Shown: one piece after another, positions 1-6,706 of the stretch | Numbering within the stretch: the first letter of the stretch is position 1 | Layout of the letters: every line of letters starts with the position of its first letter | Assembly: GCA_030017935.1 (NCBI GenBank) | Contig: JASEGF010000003.1 | Span: 17,163 to 24,957 of the forward strand | DNA from: Bacteroidales bacterium | Lineage (GTDB): Bacteria > Bacteroidota > Bacteroidia > Bacteroidales > DTU049 | Length of the DNA stretch: 7,795 nucleotides | Direction: 5' to 3' | Made by a program: the position numbers and the translations under genes | The notes under the pieces: generated by a model | Database searches by the model: none | Seen by the model: only the letters and a program-made list of their open reading frames with translations | What the model was told of the DNA's origin: nothing

Positions 1-108
1 AGTAGCATTGTTATTTACGAGAAACTGATATAGCTGATCCAGGAAATCACGCTTGTGATTCTTGGGTAGAGCCAAGTATTTATCAATGTTTTCTAGTAAT
101 TCTTTCAT
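1..108 (-). CDS. Hypothetical protein, N-terminal fragment (runs off left edge)
   Basis: The minus strand reads ATG at 106-108 and then 36 codons without a stop up to the window edge, starting MKELLENIDKYLALPKNHKR and continuing DFLDQLYQFLVNNNAT. The fragment is charged and looks helical, with no signal peptide or membrane segment, so a cytoplasmic protein is likely. I do not recognise the family from so short a piece. Support for a real gene comes from the ATG, the coding-like composition and a TAnnTTTG box 17 nt upstream. It has the same direction as the GH3/serine hydrolase gene and begins 109 bp after that gene's stop. Its own promoter box and a weak hairpin in the gap suggest a separate transcript. 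The start is inferred, since no Shine-Dalgarno sequence exists to fix it. Confidence 0.55.
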   Translation of the reverse strand, partial: MKELLENIDKYLALPKNHKRDFLDQLYQFLVNNNAT

Positions 109-125
109 AAATAAAATATTTTCAA

Positions 126-133
126 CAAAATTA
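126..133 (-). promoter_or_regulatory. Candidate Bacteroidota -7 box (TAATTTTG)
   Basis: On the minus strand this reads TAATTTTG, an exact match to the Bacteroidota -7 consensus TAnnTTTG, 17 nt before the ATG at 108. No good -33 TTTG is visible at the expected 19-21 nt further upstream. The match is seen directly; promoter activity is inferred. Confidence 0.4.
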
Positions 134-168
134 ATAAATTCTATTGAAGTAATAAAATATTTAAAGTA

Positions 169-184
169 TAACATAAAAATGTTA
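169..184 (-). terminator. Weak hairpin after the GH3/serine hydrolase gene
   Basis: Arms TAACAT and ATGTTA are perfectly complementary around a 4-nt loop, giving a 6-bp stem 34 nt downstream of the stop of the large minus-strand gene. On that strand the stem is followed by T-rich but interrupted sequence (TACTTTAAATATTTTATT), not a clean U-run. It may be a weak terminator; the low GC of the stem makes this uncertain. Confidence 0.25.
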
Positions 185-217
185 ACTACCTTTTCCCCTC
201 CGCTTAAATCTTCCACC

Positions 218-3094
218 CTAATTATTTATTATTGCTTGATAGATGGCTTGTTGTACTTTCGTTCTAATAGAATTTTTAGAGATTTTTGTGTTAGTTGCAG
301 TTGGATATACTCTGTTTGATAAAAATACATATATTAAATCATATTGTGGGTCCACCCAAAACATTGTACCAGTAAATCCATAATGTCCATAGCTATATGG
401 TGAAGCTAATTCACATGCAGGACTTTCTTGATTATTTAATGCAGGTTTATCAAAGCCTAGTCCTCTTCTATTTTTATCGAAATATACTGATGTGAATTTT
501 TGTATTGTTTCTGGTTTCAATAATTTTACGCCTCCATATTCACCATTATCTAATAGCATTTGTAGTATTATTGCTATTGATTCTGCATTACCAAAGAGGC
601 CAGCGTGTCCAGAAATACCTCCTAATAATGCTGCATTGCCATCATGCACATGTCCCCATATTAATTGTTTTCTAAATATGCTGTCATATTCTGTAGGTGC
701 TATTTCTTTTTTATCATATTTATTTAATGGTACATAGCATAATCTTTTAATATTTAATGGTTTATAAAAATTTTCATTTATATATTCATCTAGTCCCATT
801 TTAGTAATATTCTCGATAGCAAATTTCAGTAGTATAAAACCAATATCAGAATATACAACTCCTATATTGTGATTAGGTGTAATGTTTATCTTTAGGTAAT
901 TAATAATGCTATCTTTTATGGTTTTATTAACAAATATACTATCTGCTACTTGGTAATAATTCGTATTAGGAATTTTAGAGTACAATTCGGGATATTTTGT
1001 AGGATTATAAATTTCAAAAAAATTGATAAATGGTGGAAGGCCAGCAGAATGTGTCATAATACGATCTATTCTAATTTTCCCAATATTTGTATTATGTAAT
1101 TCTGGAATATATTTATAAATCGGAGCTTGCAAATCTATTTTACCTTCTTCATATAATTTCATAATTGCAAGGGTAGTAGCTAATGGTTTAGTAAGTGAAG
1201 CCAAATCAAAGAGTGTGTATCTATTTATTTTTGTTGCTTGGGTATCGTATGTTTCTTTGCCAAAAGTTTTGTAATAAATAATTTGTTTGTCTTTGATAGC
1301 CAATACTACTGCACCTGGGAAAGTACTATCTAGTAAAGCTTGCTGCATTATATCATCTACAGCAGTAATATTTCCTAATGGAGGATCATTAAATTTGATA
1401 ATTTTAGATGAAATATTTGTATGTAGGCCTAAGCCTTTATAGAAATTTTCATTTATTGTTATTGGTAGTTTCCCCTCGAAAGAGCTATTACCAACTAATT
1501 TTTCTGCTAACATTGAGATTGCTATTGAATCAATGTCATAGGTAGTTGTTATGGCAGAGAAGTTGTCATGATTTTTAAATTTAGCTAAAATAAATGGCTG
1601 TCCTATGATATTTAAGATTATTTTATGTTGATTAGATAATTTTTCTAACCAGTCAATTGTTAGGCTATCTCTACCATTATTGCTATTCATAGAGCCAACG
1701 AATAAATTTACTATGAGTAATTCATAATTATTTAAATTCTTTTTTAATAATGTAGTATCTTTGAGCGAATAATTATCAAAATAGAAATATCTAGACCATA
1801 TTGAGTCTACATAGGGTGGTTTATTATTTACAATATTTAGCATAGCTACTTTGCCATAATCATATTTGAGAGGAATGGCATTATTATTTTTTAATAAAGT
1901 TATAGCTTTTGAGTATATAATTTGAGATAAACTGTCTATTTCATTATTGTATAAATTTACATATTTATCATTTAGATAATGTTTATAATTATTTAGTGGA
2001 AAATCGTTAATAATAAAGTATTTTGCTATTAAAATTTTTTTAACTTTATTTTCTATTTCTAATGAATCAATTTTTTTTTCTTTAACAGCTTTTTTAATAA
2101 TAGAAACCACTTTGTAAGGATTCTCTGGTAAAAGGAGAACATCAATACCTGATTGGAGAGCTTTTATTATCATAGAGTCATATGGCAAATGAGCTAAAGC
2201 TTTCATATTTAGGGCATCAGAAAATACTAATCCATTAAAATGTAATGAATCTCGCAATAAATTTTTAGTAATTAAAGGATTGACAGTGGCTGGCAGACTA
2301 TCATGAGTATATGCTGGATAGCTAAGGTGTCCGACCATTAAAAAAGGAACATTTTTATTAATGAAATATGTAAAAGGTAATAGATGTTTAGATTTGAAAA
2401 CATCTATTGACATGTTTAGGAATGGCAAATTGTAATGTGAATCTGTAGTAGTATTACCATGACCAGGGAAATGTTTAATTACAGGTAACACTTTATATTC
2501 ATTTAGTCCATCAATAAATAATTCAGCTCTTTTTATTACTTCTAAAGGGTCATCTGATATTGCTCTAGTGCCAATAACTGGATTAAGTGGTTCATCATTT
2601 ATATCTAGAATAGGAGTGAAGTTAATAGGTATCGATGCTAATGAGAAATGTTTACCAATGATATTCCCGTAATGATAAAATAAACTATCATTACCTGTAG
2701 CACTTATTGTCATAAATCTTGGTAACGATTTGAAATTTGTAAATCTCATACCTAATCCCCATTCTCCATCCATTGAGAATATTATAGGTGGTTTATCACA
2801 TTTATCTGTAATATCTATTAGTTTTTCATAATCTTGTGAACTCATTTTTAGTAAAATTATTCCACCAGGGCATAATGTATCTAATTGATCTTTAAATCTT
2901 TTAAATGTTTTTGTATCATTTGAATTTATTCTGATTCCTTGAAATATCAACTGTGCTATCTTTTCATCCCAGCTGAGCTTGGATAAATAATGTTTAGCAT
3001 ATAAATTTGCTTCTTTGTTATTCCAGTCTATCTGTGCTATTAAAAAATTATTTGTAATAATAAATATTATAAGAAAATAAAAACATTTTTTCAT
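218..3094 (-). CDS. Exported GH3 beta-N-acetylglucosaminidase fused to a serine beta-lactamase-like hydrolase
   Basis: A 958-residue fusion. Residues 1-20 form a signal peptide with a probable cleavage site FLIA|QID and no lipobox Cys, so it is likely periplasmic. Residues ~30-360 are a GH3 catalytic domain of NagZ type: KHFPGHGNTTTDSH at 207-220 holds the Asp218/His220 acid-base dyad specific to N-acetylglucosaminidases, and Asp293 in FSDALNM is the expected nucleophile. Residues ~395-570 resemble the GH3 C-terminal domain (AITLLKNNNAIPLK at 397-410). Residues ~580-950 are a class C/PBP-like serine hydrolase with SxxK (Ser633, Lys636), YSD in place of YSN (Tyr748-Asp750), GHAGLFG (829-835) and HYG (904-906). 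By family knowledge, the first half should release GlcNAc from muropeptide-like substrates. The second half could be a peptidase, esterase or transpeptidase-like enzyme; its substrate is unknown. This two-enzyme architecture recurs in Bacteroidota. ATG at 3094 is chosen because it places the signal peptide at the N-terminus. The stop is TAG. Confidence 0.93.
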   Translation of the reverse strand: MKKCFYFLIIFIITNNFLIAQIDWNNKEANLYAKHYLSKLSWDEKIAQLIFQGIRINSNDTKTFKRFKDQLDTLCPGGIILLKMSSQDYEKLIDITDKCDKPPIIFSMDGEWGLGMRFTNFKSLPRFMTISATGNDSLFYHYGNIIGKHFSLASIPINFTPILDINDEPLNPVIGTRAISDDPLEVIKRAELFIDGLNEYKVLPVIKHFPGHGNTTTDSHYNLPFLNMSIDVFKSKHLLPFTYFINKNVPFLMVGHLSYPAYTHDSLPATVNPLITKNLLRDSLHFNGLVFSDALNMKALAHLPYDSMIIKALQSGIDVLLLPENPYKVVSIIKKAVKEKKIDSLEIENKVKKILIAKYFIINDFPLNNYKHYLNDKYVNLYNNEIDSLSQIIYSKAITLLKNNNAIPLKYDYGKVAMLNIVNNKPPYVDSIWSRYFYFDNYSLKDTTLLKKNLNNYELLIVNLFVGSMNSNNGRDSLTIDWLEKLSNQHKIILNIIGQPFILAKFKNHDNFSAITTTYDIDSIAISMLAEKLVGNSSFEGKLPITINENFYKGLGLHTNISSKIIKFNDPPLGNITAVDDIMQQALLDSTFPGAVVLAIKDKQIIYYKTFGKETYDTQATKINRYTLFDLASLTKPLATTLAIMKLYEEGKIDLQAPIYKYIPELHNTNIGKIRIDRIMTHSAGLPPFINFFEIYNPTKYPELYSKIPNTNYYQVADSIFVNKTIKDSIINYLKINITPNHNIGVVYSDIGFILLKFAIENITKMGLDEYINENFYKPLNIKRLCYVPLNKYDKKEIAPTEYDSIFRKQLIWGHVHDGNAALLGGISGHAGLFGNAESIAIILQMLLDNGEYGGVKLLKPETIQKFTSVYFDKNRRGLGFDKPALNNQESPACELASPYSYGHYGFTGTMFWVDPQYDLIYVFLSNRVYPTATNTKISKNSIRTKVQQAIYQAIINN

Positions 3095-3134
3095 TTTTCA
3101 CAATTTTGTAGTTTATGAGCAGAATATTGATTTG

Positions 3135-3142
3135 CAAATATA
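3135..3142 (-). promoter_or_regulatory. Candidate -7 box (TATATTTG) for the GH3/serine hydrolase gene
   Basis: The minus strand reads TATATTTG followed by C, a textbook Bacteroidota -7 element, 40 nt before the start at 3094. A TTC lies 20 nt further upstream where TTG would be expected for the -33 element. It is part of the 133-bp divergent intergenic region shared with the YitT-family gene. Confidence 0.5.
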
Positions 3143-3204
3143 AAAAATATTAGTATTTTAAGAATGATTTTCTTATTAGTTTCTTATATCTCCTTCTAAA
3201 TGAT

Positions 3205-3212
3205 TAATTTTG
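3205..3212 (+). promoter_or_regulatory. Candidate -7 box (TAATTTTG) for the YitT-family gene
   Basis: TAATTTTG fits TAnnTTTG and ends 15 nt before the ATG at 3228. A TTTC at 3180-3183 sits 21 nt upstream as a possible degenerate -33 element. The predicted leader would be very short and has no Shine-Dalgarno sequence, as is usual in Bacteroidota. Confidence 0.5.
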
Positions 3213-3227
3213 CAAAAAATTTAAAAA

Positions 3228-4124
3228 ATGGCATACGTTACTAAAGAGAAGTTATTTTCAAAAGAATGGTTTAAAGCATATAGTTATATCTTACTGGGAA
3301 CATTTATCATGGCAGTAGGCTTTGTAATGTTTATTTCTCCATATAAATTTGCTCCAGGAGGAGTTTATGGTATATCTATTATTTTACACCATTTATTTAA
3401 TTTTCCAATAGGTATTACAGGGTTAAGTATAGACATACCATTGATATTAATAGGTATGAAAATATTAGGTGCTAAATTTGGCATAAAAACCATAGTTGGT
3501 TCATTATCATTGTCTGGATGGATTTCACTATTAGAGTTTACTTGGGGTTATGAACCATTATTAAAAGATGATCCACTAGTATCTGCTATTTTTGGAGGAA
3601 TAATATTAGGTATTGGATTAGGTTTAATATTCAAATCTAAAGCTACATCAGGTGGTACAGATATCATTGCTATGATATTAAATAAATATACTCGTATTCC
3701 AGTGGGACAATTGTTAATCATTGTTGATTCTATAATTGTTTTAGCAAGTTTTATAGCTTTTGAGGATTGGCGTATTCCTTTCTATTCTTGGATAATAATT
3801 TATCTCACAGGCAGAGTAATTGATATGATCATTGAAGGTGTAAGTTACGAAAAAGCTTGTTTAATTATATCTGATAAAACTGAAGAAATAAAAAATAAAA
3901 TTCTTTTAGATTTAGACAGGAGTGGCAATTTAATTCCTATTAAAGGTTTATACTCTGGTAGTGATAAGCAAATGATAATGACTGTTGTTAATCGTAGAGA
4001 GGTAGAAATGCTGAAAAGTTATATTAGACAAATAGATCCACAAGCTTTCATGACTGTAGTAGATGCTAGTGAGGTTATTGGTCAAGGTTTTAAAAGCATA
4101 GATGATGCTGTGATCACAAATTAA
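3228..4124 (+). CDS. YitT family integral membrane protein (DUF161 + DUF2179)
   Basis: 298 residues with the standard YitT layout. The N-terminal ~205 residues are membrane-embedded, with hydrophobic segments near 17-36, 48-78 (probably two short or one long), 86-102, 118-135, 160-178 and 186-203. The conserved family motifs FAPGGVYGIS (41-50) and KATSGGTDIIAMIL (138-151) are intact. Residues ~205-292 are the soluble C-terminal DUF2179 domain, including GLYSGSDKQMIMTVV (240-254), which resembles a ligand-binding regulatory fold. Length is normal for the family (about 280-300). Function is not established for most members; transport or export has been suggested. The gene stands alone: it is divergent from the hydrolase fusion upstream, and more than 400 bp of gene-free DNA follows. 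The ATG at 3228 follows the promoter box closely and gives the expected N-terminus. Confidence 0.92.
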   Translation: MAYVTKEKLFSKEWFKAYSYILLGTFIMAVGFVMFISPYKFAPGGVYGISIILHHLFNFPIGITGLSIDIPLILIGMKILGAKFGIKTIVGSLSLSGWISLLEFTWGYEPLLKDDPLVSAIFGGIILGIGLGLIFKSKATSGGTDIIAMILNKYTRIPVGQLLIIVDSIIVLASFIAFEDWRIPFYSWIIIYLTGRVIDMIIEGVSYEKACLIISDKTEEIKNKILLDLDRSGNLIPIKGLYSGSDKQMIMTVVNRREVEMLKSYIRQIDPQAFMTVVDASEVIGQGFKSIDDAVITN

Positions 4125-4219
4125 ATATTATTTTCTTTTAAAATATTTCGTGAAAGTAATATTGGTAGCTATATTTTTTAAGAATGTAAATTGATTTTTA
4201 AAATAAATTTTTATATAAT

Positions 4220-4266
4220 TTACTTTTCTTTGTCAGCTACACAAAGAAAAGTAACAAAAGAAAAGT
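4220..4266. repeat. REP-like palindrome: 14-bp stem, 7-nt loop, plus a third half-site
   Basis: TTACTTTTCTTTGT (4220-4233) and ACAAAGAAAAGTAA (4241-4254) are perfect reverse complements around the loop CAGCTAC. Immediately after, ACAAAAGAAAAGT (4254-4266) repeats the right arm with one extra A. The TTTCTTTG…CAAAGAAAGTAACAAAAGAAA theme resembles dispersed palindromic elements I recall from intergenic DNA of many bacteria. Membership in a repeat family in this genome is inferred. No U-run follows on either strand, so it does not look like a simple intrinsic terminator. Confidence 0.6.
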
Positions 4267-4290
4267 CTCCGTAGGGTAAATGATTTGATA

Positions 4291-4376
4291 AAACTACTAT
4301 TTATACATCCTTAATAAATCAATTCTAATATTTTATGTAAAAAAATAAAGAAGAATTGATAATGTAGTTTATACAT
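4291..4376. repeat. Nested inverted repeats with a 9-bp direct repeat
   Basis: ATCAATTCT (4318-4326) pairs with AGAATTGAT (4352-4360). An outer pair, AAACTAC (4291-4297) and GTAGTTT (4364-4370), brackets it. TTTATACAT also occurs twice in direct orientation (4300-4308 and 4368-4376). The arrangement could form a branched structure or be the footprint of a decayed small element. The arms are AT-rich and the spacers long, so chance is possible. Confidence 0.35.
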
Positions 4377-4497
4377 TTTTCTTATACTTATCAACTAATA
4401 AACTCCCTAAATCTAAAACCTATTACCTAAATAAGCTCATCAACTTAATAAAAATCGCTATATATATTGGAAAAATTTTTTATTTCAAATAAATATG

Positions 4498-4505
4498 TAA
4501 TTTTG
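4498..4505 (+). promoter_or_regulatory. Candidate -7 box (TAATTTTG) for the surface protein gene
   Basis: TAATTTTG, identical to the octamer upstream of the YitT-family gene, ends 28 nt before the ATG at 4534. The nearest TTG (4467-4469) is too far upstream to be a standard -33 element. Confidence 0.45.
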
Positions 4506-4516
4506 TATATTAAACT

Positions 4517-4550
4517 ATAAAAATTAAATTATAATGATAAAAATTAAATT
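4517..4550 (+). repeat. 14-bp direct repeat straddling the start codon
   Basis: ATAAAAATTAAATT occurs at 4517-4530 and again at 4537-4550, a perfect repeat with a 20-bp period. The ATG at 4534-4536 lies between the copies. The first copy is the untranslated leader and the second encodes the first residues of the signal peptide (IKIKF). It may be a small local duplication or a translation-control element; AT-rich chance is the alternative. Confidence 0.5.
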
Positions 4551-6072
4551 TTTAGTATTAATCATAAGCTCAATGCTGTTTATAAATGTGCAAATATATG
4601 CACAAAACGTGGGTATCAGTGTAGATGGCAGCAATCCCGATAGCTCTGCCATACTAGATATCAAATCCGCTAGTGGTGGATTATTAATACCACGTATGAC
4701 AACTGCCCAACGCGATGCTATCTCTAATCCTGCGCAGTCACTACTTATTTTTAATACAACGACTATATGTTTTGAGACATATATTGATGGGCAATGGCAA
4801 TCTATATGGTGTGATTCCTGTGCAAGCTTGAATGTTACTGTCTCTGCATCACCATCTACCATTTGTTCTGGCTCATCCTCTACATTATCAGCATCTGGTG
4901 CAGATAGTTACGAATGGAGTACAGGAGCTACTACTAATAGCATCATAGTTACTCCTTCTGCGAGTACAACATATACGGTAACAGGTACAACTTCTGGATG
5001 TTCAACTACTGCTACAGTAAATGTTATAGTAAACACATCACCTTCGGTTACTGTCTCTGCATCACCATCTACCATTTGTTCTGGCTCATCCTCTACACTT
5101 ACAGCAACTGGTGCAGATAGTTACGAATGGAGTACAGGAGCTACTACTAATAGCATCACAGTAACTCCTTCTGTTAGTACAACATATACAGTCACAGGTA
5201 CAACTTCTGGATGTTCAGCTACTACTACAGCCAATGTTACAGTAAACACATCACCTTCAGTTACTGTCTCTGCATCACCATCTCCCATTTGTTCTGGCTC
5301 ACCCTCTACACTTACAGCAGCTGGTGCAACTAGTTACCAATGGAGTACAGGAGCTACTACTAATAGCATTACAGTTACTCCTTCTGCTAGTACAACATAT
5401 ACGGTCACAGGTACAGCTTCTGGATGCTCAGCTACTGCTACAGTAAATGTTACAGTAGAATCGTGCTGTAATCCTGTCACACCATGCCCTACAGCAGGAC
5501 CTGTTACTTATAATGGATTTACTTATAATACTGTGCAAATAGGCACACAATGCTGGATGATAGAAAACATTAGAACAACTAAATATAGAGATGGTACAGA
5601 TATAACTGATGGAACCTCCACTTCAATATGGTCAAACTCTACTACTTCAGGCAAATGGTGCCCTAATCAAGGTACAGGTAGTGCTGATGGTTTATTTTAT
5701 GATTTTTATGCTGCCTCATCAACTAAAAATATTTGTCCTAGTGGCTGGCATGTTCCTACACAATATGAATTTGAAACACTACAAAGTAGCGCTGGGGGTA
5801 GTGCTAATGGTAATAAACTTAAAGATGATGTAACGTGGAATGGAACAAATGAATGTGGATGGAAAGGCAAATATGGCGGCTATAGAGCTGGAAGTGGACA
5901 ATATTATGATTATCAAACATCTGGAACATTTTGTTATGGTAAATGGTGGACTAAAACGACTACTGGTAGCTATGCTGTAGATTTTAGATTATATGATAAT
6001 GGCGGGATACAAGTAAATACTTATGGTTCAGAAAAAAAGAATGGTGTATATATAAGATGTATCAAGGATTAA
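4534..6072 (+). CDS. Secreted surface protein: leader domain, three Ig-like repeats, Fib_succ_major domain
   Basis: 512 residues. A signal peptide ends near IYA|QNVG (cleavage after residue 23). Residues 24-95 carry the Bacteroidota surface-protein leader (NVGISVDGSNPDSSAILDIK, then GLLIPRMTTAQRDAI). Residues 101-309 are three Ig-like modules of 71 residues, starting at 101, 172 and 243. Each has a Trp (128, 199, 270) and a Cys pair 45 residues apart (111/156, 182/227, 253/298), which may form disulfides. Residues ~323-512 match the Fibrobacter succinogenes major paralogous domain (TIGR02145/PF09603): NTVQIGTQCWMIENIRTTKY (332-351), ICPSGWHVPT (400-409), YGGYRAGSG (447-455) and a terminal NGVYIRCIKD. 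No catalytic motif and no obvious C-terminal sorting domain is visible. By family resemblance it is probably an adhesin or extracellular structural protein; its ligand is unknown. It is visibly richer in GC than its neighbours. Confidence 0.88.
   Translation: MIKIKFLVLIISSMLFINVQIYAQNVGISVDGSNPDSSAILDIKSASGGLLIPRMTTAQRDAISNPAQSLLIFNTTTICFETYIDGQWQSIWCDSCASLNVTVSASPSTICSGSSSTLSASGADSYEWSTGATTNSIIVTPSASTTYTVTGTTSGCSTTATVNVIVNTSPSVTVSASPSTICSGSSSTLTATGADSYEWSTGATTNSITVTPSVSTTYTVTGTTSGCSATTTANVTVNTSPSVTVSASPSPICSGSPSTLTAAGATSYQWSTGATTNSITVTPSASTTYTVTGTASGCSATATVNVTVESCCNPVTPCPTAGPVTYNGFTYNTVQIGTQCWMIENIRTTKYRDGTDITDGTSTSIWSNSTTSGKWCPNQGTGSADGLFYDFYAASSTKNICPSGWHVPTQYEFETLQSSAGGSANGNKLKDDVTWNGTNECGWKGKYGGYRAGSGQYYDYQTSGTFCYGKWWTKTTTGSYAVDFRLYDNGGIQVNTYGSEKKNGVYIRCIKD
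4834..5459 (+). repeat. Three tandem 213-bp coding repeats (Ig-like modules)
   Basis: Units begin at 4834, 5047 and 5260. By eye, units 1 and 2 differ at about 16 of 213 positions, and units 2 and 3 at about 15. Long blocks are identical, such as the shared start GTTACTGTCTCTGCATCACC. The period is an exact multiple of three, so copy-number changes keep the reading frame. Similarity ends in the third unit shortly before the Cys-Cys at residues 311-312. Confidence 0.95.
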
Positions 6073-6157
6073 TAAGTTTTAATAATTTATTTAAATTATA
6101 ATGAATCAACTAAATTGTATAAGAACATTATTTTTAGTTTTATTTTTTTATATTAAT

Positions 6158-6176
6158 TAGTCGTCCCTTAAAATAC
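6158..6176 (+). repeat. Left terminal inverted repeat of the IS5-family remnant
   Basis: TAGTCGTCCCTTAAAATAC matches the reverse complement of the right end at 17 of 19 positions. The two mismatches are C/T at position 5 and A/G at position 18. Confidence 0.8.
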
Positions 6177-6222
6177 GATAAGTATTTGTTTATTAATAAC
6201 TTATTGATATTTTTTACTCAAA

Positions 6223-6523
6223 ATGGTACAAATTTTTTAAAAAAGTACCAAGGACAAGGAATCAAAATTAAAGGAGGTTGTTTTTTTCATTTAGTGATAC
6301 ATAAGATCAAAAACATCCGCTGTATATTTTAGCCAATAAGATAGATTGGGGAGTATTTAATAAGGCTTTTGCACCCTTATACAGTGCTAGAATGGGACGT
6401 CCTGCGAAGCCCACTCGTTTAATGTTAGGCTTGTTAATGTTAAAACATATTCGCAATTTGTCTGATAAAATGGTAGTGGAACAATGTAGAGAAAAATTTA
6501 CACCTAATAGCCAATATCAGTAG
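6223..6523 (+). pseudogene. IS5-family transposase, N-terminal remnant (DUF772-like), broken
   Basis: The frame ending at TAG 6521-6523 reads DQKHPLYILANKIDWGVF, then GRPAKPTRLMLGLLMLKH and IRNLSDKMVVEQ. This is the typical N-terminal DUF772 region of IS5-family transposases. Upstream it can be followed to an ATG at 6223 (MVQIF, KKVPRTRNQN, RRLFFSFSDT) only if one T of the six-T run at 6233-6238 is dropped; in-frame TAA codons at 6269-6271 and 6302-6304 break it further. After residue ~95 similarity stops. A second frame, 6523-6684 (SNFIEAKSQLKENFFSQIL, stop at 6598-6600, then FFKRITTNSS…KFAF), ends in the right inverted repeat and may be the C-terminal tail. The region with the catalytic DDE residues is absent, so it cannot be active. 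Confidence 0.82.
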
Positions 6524-6675
6524 GAATTAGCATTATTTTTTCAAATTTTATCGAGGCCAAAAGTCAGTTAAAAGAAAATTTTTTCAGTCAAATTTTGTAA
6601 AGGCTATTTTTATCTTTTTTCAAAAGAATTACTACTAATTCCTCATTATTTTTTTCAAATAAAATATTTAAATTT

Positions 6676-6694
6676 GCATTTTAAGGGACAACTA
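6676..6694 (-). repeat. Right terminal inverted repeat of the IS5-family remnant
   Basis: The minus strand reads TAGTTGTCCCTTAAAATGC. The presumed transposase tail frame stops (TAA 6682-6684) inside this repeat. The outer edge lies 12 bp from the stop codon of the convergent DUF5684 gene. Confidence 0.8.
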
Positions 6695-6706
6695 CTTTAT
6701 TATTGC

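Larger units (their letters stand above)
4125..4533. other. 409-bp gene-free intergenic stretch
   Basis: No credible coding frame on either strand. The stretch holds an AT-only inverted repeat directly at the YitT stop (AAATATT 4123-4129 / AATATTT 4142-4148), the REP-like palindrome at 4220-4266, a nested inverted-repeat block at 4291-4376, and the candidate promoter for the downstream surface protein near 4498. Composition is strongly AT-rich apart from the palindrome's short loop and the CTCCGTAGGG that follows it. Confidence 0.7.
6158..6694 (+). mobile_element. Decayed, internally deleted IS5-family insertion sequence
   Basis: A 537-bp element bounded by imperfect terminal inverted repeats: TAGTCGTCCCTTAAAATAC at 6158-6176, and TAGTTGTCCCTTAAAATGC as the reverse complement of 6676-6694 (17 of 19 identical). 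If the outer TA on each side is target DNA, the insertion duplicated the dinucleotide TA, as some IS5 subgroups do. Inside are remains of one transposase gene. A complete IS5-family element would be over 1 kb, so most of the middle is missing. It sits between the surface protein gene and the DUF5684 gene without breaking either. It could still be moved in trans if a full-length relative with matching ends exists in the genome. Confidence 0.8.

Noticed and set aside
62..319. 85-codon plus-strand open frame
   Set aside because: It overlaps the 3' end of the GH3/serine hydrolase gene and the start of the left-edge gene on the other strand, has no family resemblance, and is a chance frame.
492..737. 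81-codon plus-strand open frame
   Set aside because: It lies entirely antisense to the serine-hydrolase domain of the fusion gene and resembles nothing known.
218..1370. Serine-hydrolase half as an antibiotic-resistance beta-lactamase
   Set aside because: It is fused to a GH3 enzyme and has YSD/HYG motifs. The fold family includes many peptidases and esterases, and nothing indicates drug hydrolysis.
4220..4254. Palindrome as the intrinsic terminator of the YitT-family gene
   Set aside because: It lies almost 100 bp past the stop and is followed by ACAAAAGAAAAGTC on one strand and ATTATATAAAAA on the other, with no U-run.
4524..4862. 112-codon minus-strand open frame
   Set aside because: It is antisense to the signal peptide and leader of the surface protein; its composition mirrors that gene.
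4834..5459. Tandem repeats as a CRISPR-like or non-coding array
   Set aside because: The 213-bp period is in frame, translates to Ig-like modules with aligned Cys and Trp, and there are no spacers.
5609..5833. 74-codon plus-strand open frame
   Set aside because: It is an out-of-frame reading within the Fib_succ_major domain.
6082..6099. Terminator after the surface protein gene (ATAATTT-ATTT-AAATTAT)
   Set aside because: The stem is 7 bp of A/T only, with no following T-run. Such pairings are expected by chance in this AT-rich gap.
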